A stretch of DNA of 64,000 nucleotides from the NCBI GenBank assembly GCA_963718755.1, contig OY970376.1, forward strand, positions 992,001-1,056,000, given 5' to 3'. Below the pieces are notes generated by a model. That model was not told where the DNA came from. It did not search any database and saw only the letters and a program-made list of their open reading frames with translations. This document shows positions 25,045-33,479 of this stretch, piece by piece. The position numbers were made by a program, and so were the translations under genes. How positions within the stretch are numbered: position 1 is the stretch's first letter; every line of letters starts with the position of its first letter. This stretch comes from VRUE01 sp963718755. Its GTDB lineage: Bacteria; Actinomycetota; Thermoleophilia; Solirubrobacterales; 70-9.

Positions 25045-26993
25045 AGCGGGTGCGCAAGATGCTGGAGAGAATCCCGCGACGCCGGCTGTTCGCCGGCTAC
25101 GGGATCGCACTGGCCCTTCTCACTGCCGTGCTTGGCGTCGTCGCCTACTGGATGATCTTCAGCCACTTCAACGTCCCCGACGACGACGGCTACCTGCTGA
25201 TGCAGCTGCGCCACTACGATGCCGGGGGCGCCCTGTATGACGACGTCTACAGCCAGTACGGCCCCGGCGTCTTCGTGCTCGTCGGCAACGCGCTCGAGCT
25301 CACCGGTCTGCCGCTGACGAGCGACGGCGCCCGCCTCTTCAACCTCGCCCTGTGGCTGCTCTCGACCCTGCTGGTCGGGCTGGTCCTGCTGCGCATGACC
25401 CGCAGCTTCTTCGTCTCCGGGGTTGGGCTGGTCGTCGGTTTCCTGGTCTTGCAGGCGGACGCGAACGAGCCCCTCCATCCCGGCGGGACGATCGGCTTTC
25501 TGCTGATCGCTCTCGTCGCCGCCGCCGTCTTCCTACTGCCCAGCCGGGAACGAGCCGCAATGGCAGCGATCGGCGTGACCGCGGCCGCCCTTCTCTCGAT
25601 CAAGGTCAACGTCGGGATCTTCGCCATCGTCTCGATCGCCGTCGCCTGCGCCTTCGCGATACCGGTGCTGCGGGAACGCCGGGCCCTACCGGCGCTTGCC
25701 GCGGCGGCGTTCCTCGTCATCCCCATCGGGCTGCTTTCCGAGCACCTGGGGCAGGACTGGGCGTTCCGCTTCGCCGGAATCGTCGTGGCCGGTTCGCTCG
25801 CATTGCTTCTTGTCGGCATTCGCCTGCCGGTCGGCTCGTCGCCGACGATGCGTGGCGTCGTCGCCCTCGTCGCCGGCCTGCTCGTCACGCTCTTGGCCGT
25901 CAGTGTCGTCCCGGTCCTTGGCGGCACTTCGCCCGCCGAGCTCGTCGACGGCTGGTTCATCCGGTCGGCCGAGACGCCGGAGATCCAGTACGCGCCGCTC
26001 TTCATCCATGAGTGGGCGTGGGCCTGGGCCGCCCTCGGGCTCGGCGCCGCAATCGCTGTCTCGGCGCTCTGGGGACAGCCCGGCCCTCGCTGGCGGGGAA
26101 TCAGCGGTGCCCTGCGGGTCGCCGCCGGCCTCTTGATCTGGACCTCGCTCGTCGGGCCGATCTTCGACTTGCCGCAAGATCTGACGCAGAGCCTGGTCGT
26201 CGGCGCACCGCTGCTCTGGATCGCGGCGATCCCGCCCAGTGGGGCGCCCTTGTCAGCGACCTTCCCGCGGATGCTCGTGCCGGCCCTCGCTGCATTGCAG
26301 TTCCTGCACGCCTATCCGATGCCGGGCAGTCAACTCGTCTGGGGGAGCTTCCTGCTCGTCCTCGTCGGCGGCATCTGCGTGGCCGACGGGATTGAGGACC
26401 TGGTGGCTGCCGGCAGCTCATGGCGGCCGGCCTTCGGCGGCTGGCGCGCGGCCGCAACGCTGACCGTCGTCGCCTTCGGCGCCTGGCTTGCTCTGCAGCC
26501 ACTGCGCGACGAGGCGAGGCAGGCGCGCGCCACGTACCGCGAAGGCGTCCCGCTCGGTCTACCAGGAACTGACCGCATGCGCGTCTCCCAGCCCCTCGCT
26601 GAACAGATGCAGGATCTCTCCACGGCCCTGCGAGCCAACTGCGACACGTTCCTGACCATCCCCGGGATGAACAGCCTCAATATCTTCAGCGACAGGGAAC
26701 CGCCGGTCGAGCTGAGCGGACCATGGCCCTTCTTCTTCACGGCGGGGGAGCAGCAGGAGATCGTCGACCGGGTCGAGCGCATCCCGCGCTTCTGCATCGT
26801 GCACAAGCCGGACCTGCTCGCCTTCTGGGCCGGGTTCTCGAAGAACACCGTCCCCAACCGACCGCTGGTCCGCTATATCGACCAGGAATTCCGGCTGCTG
26901 CACGACTTCAGCGGCTACCGGCTGTTGGTTCGGAGGGGGCAAGGCCTATTCGCCCCCGAGCGAGTCGCGTCATTGAAGGCGTCACCTCAGTAG
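25011..26993 (+). CDS. GT-C/PMT-like membrane glycosyltransferase, pair C paralogue
   Basis: 660 residues from ATG 25011 (TTG 25002 in frame is an alternative). About 12 hydrophobic segments. NVPDDDGYLLM (Asp57-Asp59) after segment 1, then LYDDVYSQYGPGVF, parallels the product of 19279-21246, as do the proline-rich late loop (AIPPSGAPLSATF) and soluble tail (NCDTFLTIPGMNSLNIF to the end, with RPLVRYIDQEFRLL). A PMT-type outer-face transferase is likely. It starts inside the PPTase gene and its stop overlaps that of the convergent PPOX gene by 7 nt. Confidence 0.68.
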   Translation: MRIAILLSDQLKRVRKMLERIPRRRLFAGYGIALALLTAVLGVVAYWMIFSHFNVPDDDGYLLMQLRHYDAGGALYDDVYSQYGPGVFVLVGNALELTGLPLTSDGARLFNLALWLLSTLLVGLVLLRMTRSFFVSGVGLVVGFLVLQADANEPLHPGGTIGFLLIALVAAAVFLLPSRERAAMAAIGVTAAALLSIKVNVGIFAIVSIAVACAFAIPVLRERRALPALAAAAFLVIPIGLLSEHLGQDWAFRFAGIVVAGSLALLLVGIRLPVGSSPTMRGVVALVAGLLVTLLAVSVVPVLGGTSPAELVDGWFIRSAETPEIQYAPLFIHEWAWAWAALGLGAAIAVSALWGQPGPRWRGISGALRVAAGLLIWTSLVGPIFDLPQDLTQSLVVGAPLLWIAAIPPSGAPLSATFPRMLVPALAALQFLHAYPMPGSQLVWGSFLLVLVGGICVADGIEDLVAAGSSWRPAFGGWRAAATLTVVAFGAWLALQPLRDEARQARATYREGVPLGLPGTDRMRVSQPLAEQMQDLSTALRANCDTFLTIPGMNSLNIFSDREPPVELSGPWPFFFTAGEQQEIVDRVERIPRFCIVHKPDLLAFWAGFSKNTVPNRPLVRYIDQEFRLLHDFSGYRLLVRRGQGLFAPERVASLKASPQ

Positions 26994-27454
26994 GTGCCGC
27001 CGAGCTTGCGATGGTCCCAGGTGGCCACCCGCCGCGGCTTGAAGTGGATCGCGACGCGCTTTGGGGCTTGAGCTTCGAGAGCGGCTTTGGCGTCGCCCTC
27101 GACCGAGTCGATTCCCTCCGCGTAGCGCACCGTCAGCTCTTCGGCAAAGCCGATCACGGTGGCTGCGTCGTGGTGGAGCTCGGCTTCGGCCTCGATCATC
27201 GCGCCGCGCAGCTCGCCGTACTCGTGGCCGGTCTCGATCAAGACCGTCGCCCGCGGGTCGCGTTCGAGGTTGCGCACCTTCTGCGACTTGGCATAGGTCC
27301 AAATCCAGATCTCGCCCTGGCGCGGCACGAACCAGAGCGGCATCGAGTGCGGGAAGCCGCGCGGGCCGTTGGAGGAGATGATCGCGACCCGCTCGGACTC
27401 GAGCAGCTCGCGTAACTCCTCATTGCTGAGCTTGATCTGGTCGCGGCGGCTCAT
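26987..27454 (-). CDS. PPOX-fold (pyridoxamine-oxidase-like) flavin/F420-binding protein
   Basis: 155 residues. LRELLESERVAIISSNGPRGFPHSMPLWF is the entry of the split-barrel fold (shown here as two parts: residues 11-39), then VRNLERDPRATVLIETG, matching the PPOX class common in actinobacteria, many of which bind F420. It probably carries out a cofactor-linked redox step; the substrate is unknown. ATG at 27452-27454 chosen, with TAGAGT 8 nt upstream; the frame is open 49 codons further but through another gene's control region. Its end overlaps the GT-C gene by 7 nt. Confidence 0.75.
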   Translation of the reverse strand: MSRRDQIKLSNEELRELLESERVAIISSNGPRGFPHSMPLWFVPRQGEIWIWTYAKSQKVRNLERDPRATVLIETGHEYGELRGAMIEAEAELHHDAATVIGFAEELTVRYAEGIDSVEGDAKAALEAQAPKRVAIHFKPRRVATWDHRKLGGTY

Positions 27455-27479
27455 CGGCGCGGACTCTATGAGACGGGCT

Positions 27480-28472
27480 CTAAGCCACGGCGACAGCGGC
27501 GGGACGGAAGGAGCGCCGGTAGGCGGTCGGGGTGGTCGCCGTGGCGCGGCGGAAATGCTCGCGCAGCGAGGCCGCCGTGCCGAAGCCGGCGCGCCAGGCA
27601 ACCTCGTCTATCGGCAGGTCGGACTCCTCCAACAGCCGCCGCGCCTCCAGCACCCGCTGGGCGAGCAGCCAGCGCAGCGGCGTCGTGCCGGTCTCCTCGC
27701 GGAAGCGACGGGCGAAGGTGCGCGGGCTGACACCGGCATGGCGGGCCATCGAGGCGACGTCGAGCGGCTCCGCGAGCCGCTCCGCAGCCCAGGCCCGGGT
27801 CGGCTCCAGCGAGCCGGTCTCCTCCAGGGGAGGATGCTTGATGAACTGCGCCTGACCGCCCTGGCGGTGGGGCGCGGCGACCATGCGACGAGCGACCCGC
27901 TCGCCGGCTGCGGCGCCGAAGTCCTTGCGGACGACGTGCAGGCTGAGGTCGATGCCGGCGCTGAGGCCGGCCGAGGTCATCACCTTGCCCTCGTCGACGT
28001 AGAGCGCCTCTGGCTCTACCTCAACCCGGGGAAAGAGCTCGGCGAGGTCGCTCGCGTGGGCCCAGTGGGTGGTGGCGCGGCGCCCGTCGAGCAGGCCGGC
28101 GTAGGCGAGCGCGAAGGCGCCGGTGCAGACCGAGAGGACGCGGGCGCCGCGTGCGGCGCCGCGCTGCAGGGCCAGGGTCACCGCCTCGGGCGGCGGGTCG
28201 AGCACGGCGAAGTAGCCGGGGACGACGATGGTGTCGGCTCCCTTGAGCGCGGCTAGGCCATGCTCGGGGCTCAGCCCGAAGCCGGTCGTGGTGGCGACGG
28301 GCGAGCCCGCAACCGAGCAGGTCGAGACCTCGTACAGCGGAGTCCCATCCGCCTCGGATGCAGCGAGGAAGACCTGGGTCGCCGCGGTCAGGTCGAAGGC
28401 GACGAGCCCGTCGAGGCAGAGGGCGACCACGCGATGGCGCCTCCTCCGACTCAAAGCTCGTTCAACGCCCAT
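27480..28472 (-). CDS. GlxA-family transcriptional regulator (DJ-1/PfpI domain plus AraC helix-turn-helix)
   Basis: 330 residues. The N-terminal DJ-1/PfpI-like domain has VVPGYFAVL and VLSVCTGAFALAYAGLLDGRRATTHW split around the nucleophile-elbow Cys. The C-terminal AraC-type domain follows from about residue 220 (LDVASMARHAGVSPRTFARRF, then IDEVAWRAGFGTAASLREHF). GlxA-type regulators respond to small molecules through the first domain. It is divergent from a stand-alone DJ-1/PfpI protein (28543), a likely target. A TAGATT element lies 6 nt before its ATG. Confidence 0.85.
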   Translation of the reverse strand: MGVERALSRRRRHRVVALCLDGLVAFDLTAATQVFLAASEADGTPLYEVSTCSVAGSPVATTTGFGLSPEHGLAALKGADTIVVPGYFAVLDPPPEAVTLALQRGAARGARVLSVCTGAFALAYAGLLDGRRATTHWAHASDLAELFPRVEVEPEALYVDEGKVMTSAGLSAGIDLSLHVVRKDFGAAAGERVARRMVAAPHRQGGQAQFIKHPPLEETGSLEPTRAWAAERLAEPLDVASMARHAGVSPRTFARRFREETGTTPLRWLLAQRVLEARRLLEESDLPIDEVAWRAGFGTAASLREHFRRATATTPTAYRRSFRPAAVAVA

Positions 28473-28478
28473 GGCAGA

Positions 28479-28484
28479 AATCTA
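28479..28484 (-). promoter_or_regulatory. -10 element, leaderless start of the GlxA-type gene
   Basis: TAGATT on the minus strand ends 6 nt before ATG 28472. The 70-nt gap to the divergent DJ-1 gene probably also holds operator sites, but none could be assigned. Confidence 0.45.
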
Positions 28485-28542
28485 GCGAACGTTGGCATTC
28501 CTGCCTATCGACACCCGGCGCCGGGGCGGCGATCCTCTCCCC

Positions 28543-29184
28543 ATGCAGATAACGATCTTCATCTACGACAAGCTCGCCGCCCAGGACGCGGTCGGCCCCT
28601 ACGAGGTGTTCCGTTGCGTGCCCGGGTGGGAAGTCCACTTCGCCGGCCTGCGCACCGGCGAGGTCCGCTCGGAAGGCGGCCTCGGTCTGGTCGTCGACCA
28701 GACCCTCGACGAAGCCACCGAGGCCGACCTCGTCCTGGTCCCCGGCGGGGTCGGCAGCGACGACCTGCTCGGGGACGAGACCGTGCTCTCCTGGCTGCGC
28801 GAGATCGACACGGTGACCAAGTGGACGACCTCGGTCTGCACCGGCGCCCTGCTGCTGGGCGCAGCCGGCCTCCTGGAGGGCAAGCGGGCGACCTCCAACT
28901 GGCTCGCCTTGGATGAGCTGCCCAAGTACGGAGCGGAGGTGGTCGCCGGCGGCCGCTGGGTCGAGGACGGCAAGACGGTCACCGCCGCCGGTGTCACCGC
29001 CGGCATCGACATGGCCCTGCACCTCGTCGGCCGCGAGGCCGGTCCCCAGGTGGCCGAAGCCGTCCAGCTCGGGATCGAGTACGACCCCGACCCGCCCTTC
29101 GATTCCGGCTCGCCCGAGAAGGCACCGCCCGAGATCGTCGAGCTGGTCACCTCGGTGAGCCGGCGCGCCGCTACCTCAGCCTGA
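28543..29184 (+). CDS. DJ-1/PfpI family protein (isonitrile hydratase-like)
   Basis: 213 residues. MQITIFIYDKLAAQDAVGPYEVF, LVPGGVGSDDLL and TSVCTGALLLGAAGLLEGKRATSNW are the class I glutamine-amidotransferase-like fold with nucleophile Cys in SVCTGA; TAAGVTAGIDMALHLV follows. The group includes isonitrile hydratases and proteins of unknown role. ATG 28543 chosen because the fold starts there; 17 codons are open upstream. It is divergent from a GlxA-family regulator with the same fold in its sensor domain. Its end overlaps the convergent DUF1906 gene by 14 nt. Confidence 0.8.
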   Translation: MQITIFIYDKLAAQDAVGPYEVFRCVPGWEVHFAGLRTGEVRSEGGLGLVVDQTLDEATEADLVLVPGGVGSDDLLGDETVLSWLREIDTVTKWTTSVCTGALLLGAAGLLEGKRATSNWLALDELPKYGAEVVAGGRWVEDGKTVTAAGVTAGIDMALHLVGREAGPQVAEAVQLGIEYDPDPPFDSGSPEKAPPEIVELVTSVSRRAATSA

Positions 29185-30889
29185 GCTGACGCCCGACCTT
29201 GCCGCCGGGAATGGCGACAAGGAGGTGTGCGCGGGGGCTCGTCGAGCTCCTGGTGAGCAGTCGGCCATGGCTGCCGAGGCCGATGCGGAAGGTGTGCGAC
29301 CTGCCGCCGGTGAGGCGGAAGGCGCGGCGCGCGAGCGAGCGGCGCACCATCCTCGTCCGCACCGTGGCGCGGCCGCGGCGACGGACGACGAAGCGCTGTG
29401 GCACCCGCGCCCGGACCAGGACCTGGCCCGGGCACTCGGTGCCCAGCGGCCACTCGCAGCGGACCCGGACCCGGACCGCGTTGCCGCCCGCTTTCGTCCA
29501 GAGCAGGGTGATCGGCACCGGCACGCCGACGGCGCGACAGCCGAGCAGCTTGTCGGCGCCGGGACCGACGTCGAGCGCGTAGACGCAGAGGCGCTGCCTA
29601 CCACTGCCGACTACGGGGAAGCTGATGTCGAAGCCGTGCGCGGAGCCGGCGCGCGGGAAAAGCGCGAAGAGGTCGGTGCGCTCGAGGCTGGCGATCGGCC
29701 CCAGCTCGTAGCCGGTCGCCTCGCCTTCCTCGACCTTGCCGCCGAGGTAGGCGCGGATCGAGAGCGGTTGGCGCGGCGCATTCGGGTCGAAGGCCCAGCC
29801 GGAGATCTGCACCTGGCCCGGCGCGGGCGAGCTGACCGAGTCGAAGCTGCCGCGCGGGTCGTCGTCGGAGGACGCCGCGCCGGCGGTCGCCCCTTCGACG
29901 TAGTTGTTGTCGATGTTGATCGTCACCCCGCCCCAGGTCTCGTCGTGGCCGCCGCGGTACTGGTGGATGCGCTGGTGGTCGGCCCAGGCGCTGGCCGGCA
30001 CGTATGGGTCGCCGGCGTTGGCGCGACCGTTCCAGTTGGCGAACCAGAGGTCGTCGGGCTGCGGGTAGCTGCTGCCCAGCCTGGAGACCAGGTCGGCGAT
30101 GCCCGAGGCGCTGCTGCTGTAGACGCCCGAGTCGTAGCCGAGCGCGTGCAGGCGCGTCGTCCAGGCACCGAGGAAGGTAAGCGTCGCGCTGCTGGCGCTG
30201 GCGGTGCGCGTGTAGCTCTCCATGTCGTAGTAGATCGGGCTGCCCTCGCCGATGCCGACCAGGCCGGCCTGCTCGACCGCGTCTTCGGCCGCTTCGGTTC
30301 CCTGCGAGGCAGCAGCGGCGGCGCTCAGCGTCGCGCAGGAGCTGCAGCTCGAGGTGGGTGCCTGCAGGCCGACGTAGGTCGGGATCAGGCCCCAGCCGGC
30401 GGCAGTCTGTTCGGCGACCCAGCTCGCGGTTAGGTTCGGCTGCGAGCAGCCGCGGTTGAGGCCACCGATGTAGACGCCGATCGCCCGGTAGGGCGAGGAG
30501 GACCAGGCCGACATCGAGCGGCGCGAGGGCGCCGTGCAGGCGTCGAAGCCAAGGCCGGTGTATTCGGAGGCGGCGGAGATACGGGCGGGGGCGGCGCGGC
30601 TTGCTTCGGCCTTCGCCTTGCCCGTCCGCTCGCGCGCGTTGGGATCGACGAGGATCGCCTGGCGACGCCCGATCGCATTCGCCGGGCAGCGCTGCGCAGC
30701 CGACGGCGTGCCCAAGTAGACCGCTTTGCGGTCCAACCGCACGCAGGTCCGGGGCCGCTCGGCGAGGCGGATGACCGGCCACCCCTGGGGCACGGCGACC
30801 CGCTCCCCCTGGAAGGGGACCGTCTTGGCGCCGGCGCTCGCAGGCAGAGCAGCAGCCAGCGCCAGCAGGCATAGAACGAAGCGCCGCAT
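29171..30889 (-). CDS. Secreted DUF1906 (Rv2525c-like) glycoside hydrolase-like protein
   Basis: 572 residues. Signal peptide MRRFVLCLLALAAALPASAGA. From about residue 115 a DUF1906-type barrel appears: GLGFDACTAPSRRSMSAW, IGVYIGGLNRGCSQ, GLIPTYVGLQAP, IYYDMESYTR, YDSGVYSSSASGI, LWFANWNGRAN and VTINIDNNYVEG. The DUF1906 fold resembles lysozyme-like glycosidases and acts on cell-wall or unknown glycans. About 200 further residues form beta-rich regions ending in a basic segment. GGGGAG lies just upstream of ATG 30889, a usable ribosome binding site. Substrate unknown. Confidence 0.75.
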   Translation of the reverse strand: MRRFVLCLLALAAALPASAGAKTVPFQGERVAVPQGWPVIRLAERPRTCVRLDRKAVYLGTPSAAQRCPANAIGRRQAILVDPNARERTGKAKAEASRAAPARISAASEYTGLGFDACTAPSRRSMSAWSSSPYRAIGVYIGGLNRGCSQPNLTASWVAEQTAAGWGLIPTYVGLQAPTSSCSSCATLSAAAAASQGTEAAEDAVEQAGLVGIGEGSPIYYDMESYTRTASASSATLTFLGAWTTRLHALGYDSGVYSSSASGIADLVSRLGSSYPQPDDLWFANWNGRANAGDPYVPASAWADHQRIHQYRGGHDETWGGVTINIDNNYVEGATAGAASSDDDPRGSFDSVSSPAPGQVQISGWAFDPNAPRQPLSIRAYLGGKVEEGEATGYELGPIASLERTDLFALFPRAGSAHGFDISFPVVGSGRQRLCVYALDVGPGADKLLGCRAVGVPVPITLLWTKAGGNAVRVRVRCEWPLGTECPGQVLVRARVPQRFVVRRRGRATVRTRMVRRSLARRAFRLTGGRSHTFRIGLGSHGRLLTRSSTSPRAHLLVAIPGGKVGRQLRLR

Positions 30890-30950
30890 CTACTCCCCAA
30901 CCATCCCATCCCGCAAACGTTTCGGCCCCAATCAATTCGCGTCGCAAGAA

Positions 30951-31000
30951 GACGTGCCGTCACTTATGCACCCATATGGGCACCTAAGTGACGGCACGTC
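30951..31000. repeat. 16-bp perfect inverted repeat
   Basis: GACGTGCCGTCACTTA (30951-30966) and its exact complement (30985-31000) flank an 18-nt loop containing the palindrome CCCATATGGG. It lies between the start of the DUF1906 gene (30889) and the stop of the penicillin-acylase gene (31016), both on the minus strand, so it may terminate the latter. One of the long inverted repeats described in the findings. Confidence 0.7.
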
Positions 31001-31015
31001 CCTCCAGGCCTGGGT

Positions 31016-33394
31016 TCAGACGGGCGGGACGAGGTCCAGCTGGCGCCAGGGACCCTCGCCGGCCATCGGCTGGGTGCGACCGTGCAGCCAGTCGGCCTGG
31101 AGGTCGTCGTAGTGCGGGCTGGCGGGGTGACCGGACTGGCCGGTGAACATCTGCCAGCGCGAGCGCCCCGGGTCGGTCGGATCGCCGACCATGCGCCAGC
31201 TGGGCGCCCAGACCGCCTTGTAGGGGTCGTTTGGGTCGTAGGCGATCTGGCTCACGGTCTCCTGCGCGCCGCCGGCACGCAGGCTGCGGTTGAGCAGCTT
31301 GCGCAGGAGCGGGTTCGCCTCGCCCAGCGGGTGGGGGAACTCCATCTCGTGGACGTGGCCCCAGCGCCAGCCCTCCGGGTCGGGGCCGAAGCGATCGCTG
31401 AGGTCGTCGAGCGCGCCCGCCAGCGCTTCGAGCACAAGCTCGTCCCAGGGACGGCCGATCAGCTCCTCGTCGCCCTCCGCCCAGAGGTCCATCAGGTGCG
31501 AGTGCCAGCGCCAGGGCGAAGTGACGTGCGGGGTGAAGCCGTTGTCGGCGCGGTCGAGCCAGCGCTCGCAGAGGTCGCGGTCGCCGATCGCGGCGCGGGC
31601 GACCTCACGCGCCAGTCGCAGCAGGAAGGCCTGGTAGATCGTGCCGGCGATCGAGTCGGGGTCGAGTCGGCCGTCCCAGCTGCGCAGGCGCTCGAGCGCG
31701 CTGACCTCGCGCTGGCCGGCCGGCGTCAGCATGCCGAGCCGCCGCACCGTCTCCAATCCCGGCAGCGAGAGGTTGTCGGACTGCATCGCCTCGAAGCCCT
31801 CGACATCGTGCTCCTCGCTGCCGCGCAGCAGTTCCTCGATCCGCCGGGCGCGGAAGCCGTCGAGCCAGTCGCTGGTGATGTGGTGGGGATAGTCGTCGCC
31901 GACGATGCGGTTGTTGGCGGTGACCAGGAAGCCGCTCTCGGGATCCACGACCTCAGGGAGCTCGTCGTATGGCACCGCCCCCTCCCACTCGAACTCGCCC
32001 TCCCAGCCCGGCTTGGGCAAGTCAGGGCAGCCGCCCTTGCGCAGCGGCAGGCGGCCGATCAGCTTGTAGCCGATCGAACCGTTCCGATCGGCCCAGATCA
32101 GGTTGGACGCGGGCGAGGTGTGGCCCTCCAGCGTCGCGACCAGATCTGCCCCGGAGCGGATCCCGTGCAGATCGAACATCCCTTTGAAGGCGGTCGGCTG
32201 GTCGAGCGTGATCCAGCGCAGTGCCAACGGCTCGGCGTCGTCGGCGCCGAGCGCCTCGTTGACCAGCGGCCCGTGGTGGGTGATGCGGACGTCGAGCACC
32301 TCGGGGGCGTCGCGCCCCTTGACGGTGATCTCCTCGCGGACGAGCTCGAGCGGCAGCCACTCATCCTCGAACAGGTAGCGATCTCCCTCGACCCGCTCGA
32401 CGAAGAGGTCCTGCACGTCGGCCATCACGTTGGTGAAGGTCCAGCAGACGTCGTTGTTCTGGCCCATGTAGACGCCTGGCATCCCCGGCAGCGAGGCGCC
32501 GCGAACGAAGCGGTCGCCGAGCGTGAGCCCGACCTGGTACCAGATGCCCGGCATGCTCGGTGGCAGGTGCGGGTCGCCGGCGATCAGCGGCGAGCCGGTC
32601 GCGCTGAGGGCACCGCTCACGGCCCAGTTGTTCGAGCCGCTCGCCTCGGCGGCCATGCCGATCGAGCGGCGCACGGCGTCGATCTGCTCGGCCAGGCCGA
32701 GGCCGTCGCCGGACCAGGGTTCTTGGGTGACGACGGGATTGTCAGCCGGATAGCCAGGGTCGAGCTTGGCGGCAAGCTCGGGACCGAGCTCACGGGTCAT
32801 GTCGGCGCGCAGCAGCTCCTTCTCCCAGTTGGTTGAGAGGCCGAAGGCGAGCAGCTTGCCGAGGCCGAGGATGTCGGCCGGGCGCCAGGGCTCGAACTCG
32901 AGCCGCAGCAGCTGCATCTCGAACGGCATCGCCTTGGCGTTCTCGGCGGCGGTGTTGACCCCCTCGCAGAAGCGCTCGAGCAGGCCGCGCAGCTCGGGAT
33001 CGATCGTCTCCGCCTCGCGCTCCGCCGTGCGCCGCATCCCCAGCGTACGCATCAGCCGGTCGACCGGGAGCCCCTCCTCGCCGGCGAACTCCGAGACGCG
33101 GCCGGAGAGGGCGCGGCGGTAGAAGTCCATCTGCCAGAGCCGGTCCTGGCCGTGGCAAAAACCCTCGGCGAACCAGAGGTCGGCGGCGCTCCCCGCCTCG
33201 ACGTGCGGCACCCCCCAGCGGTCGCGGCAAATCCGCACCGGCCCTTTGAGCCCGGCCAGCTCGATCGTCCCCTTCTGCTTGGGCAGCGGCCGGCGAGCGA
33301 GGAAGTGCCAGGCGATCGCGGCGCCTGCCGCGGCCAGCCCGGTGCTCGCCGCTCCAGCCACAAGTCCCGCTCGCGCCACCTTCCCGGGATTCAT
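31016..33394 (-). CDS. Penicillin acylase family (Ntn-hydrolase) protein
   Basis: 792 residues with an N-terminal hydrophobic segment (residues 7-31), then VRICRDRWGVPHVEA and LWFAEGFCHGQDRLWQMD, the alpha-chain signature. The autoprocessing site with the Ser nucleophile is GSNNWAVSGALSATG (near residue 255), followed by ANNRIVGDDYPHHI. Family members cleave amide bonds in beta-lactams, acyl-homoserine lactones or lipopeptides after self-cleavage, normally outside the cytoplasm. Length matches the family. A TAAGGT element sits 6 nt before ATG 33394. Substrate cannot be told. Confidence 0.88.
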   Translation of the reverse strand: MNPGKVARAGLVAGAASTGLAAAGAAIAWHFLARRPLPKQKGTIELAGLKGPVRICRDRWGVPHVEAGSAADLWFAEGFCHGQDRLWQMDFYRRALSGRVSEFAGEEGLPVDRLMRTLGMRRTAEREAETIDPELRGLLERFCEGVNTAAENAKAMPFEMQLLRLEFEPWRPADILGLGKLLAFGLSTNWEKELLRADMTRELGPELAAKLDPGYPADNPVVTQEPWSGDGLGLAEQIDAVRRSIGMAAEASGSNNWAVSGALSATGSPLIAGDPHLPPSMPGIWYQVGLTLGDRFVRGASLPGMPGVYMGQNNDVCWTFTNVMADVQDLFVERVEGDRYLFEDEWLPLELVREEITVKGRDAPEVLDVRITHHGPLVNEALGADDAEPLALRWITLDQPTAFKGMFDLHGIRSGADLVATLEGHTSPASNLIWADRNGSIGYKLIGRLPLRKGGCPDLPKPGWEGEFEWEGAVPYDELPEVVDPESGFLVTANNRIVGDDYPHHITSDWLDGFRARRIEELLRGSEEHDVEGFEAMQSDNLSLPGLETVRRLGMLTPAGQREVSALERLRSWDGRLDPDSIAGTIYQAFLLRLAREVARAAIGDRDLCERWLDRADNGFTPHVTSPWRWHSHLMDLWAEGDEELIGRPWDELVLEALAGALDDLSDRFGPDPEGWRWGHVHEMEFPHPLGEANPLLRKLLNRSLRAGGAQETVSQIAYDPNDPYKAVWAPSWRMVGDPTDPGRSRWQMFTGQSGHPASPHYDDLQADWLHGRTQPMAGEGPWRQLDLVPPV

Positions 33395-33400
33395 TCAGCA

Positions 33401-33406
33401 ACCTTA
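33401..33406 (-). promoter_or_regulatory. -10 element, leaderless start of the acylase gene
   Basis: TAAGGT on the minus strand ends 6 nt before ATG 33394. A small palindrome, CTGGCTAGCCAG, lies a few bases further out toward the divergent gene. Confidence 0.4.
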
Positions 33407-33479
33407 CTGGCTGGCTAGCCAGGATTGCTCGCCGACCGATCCAATACTTTCGCGGTCTCTATAGGTTATGAGCTGACAG

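Noticed and set aside
33409..33422. CTGGCTAGCCAG palindrome between the acylase and delta-60 genes
   Set aside because: 12-bp palindrome is short and could be chance; no second copy found to support an operator.
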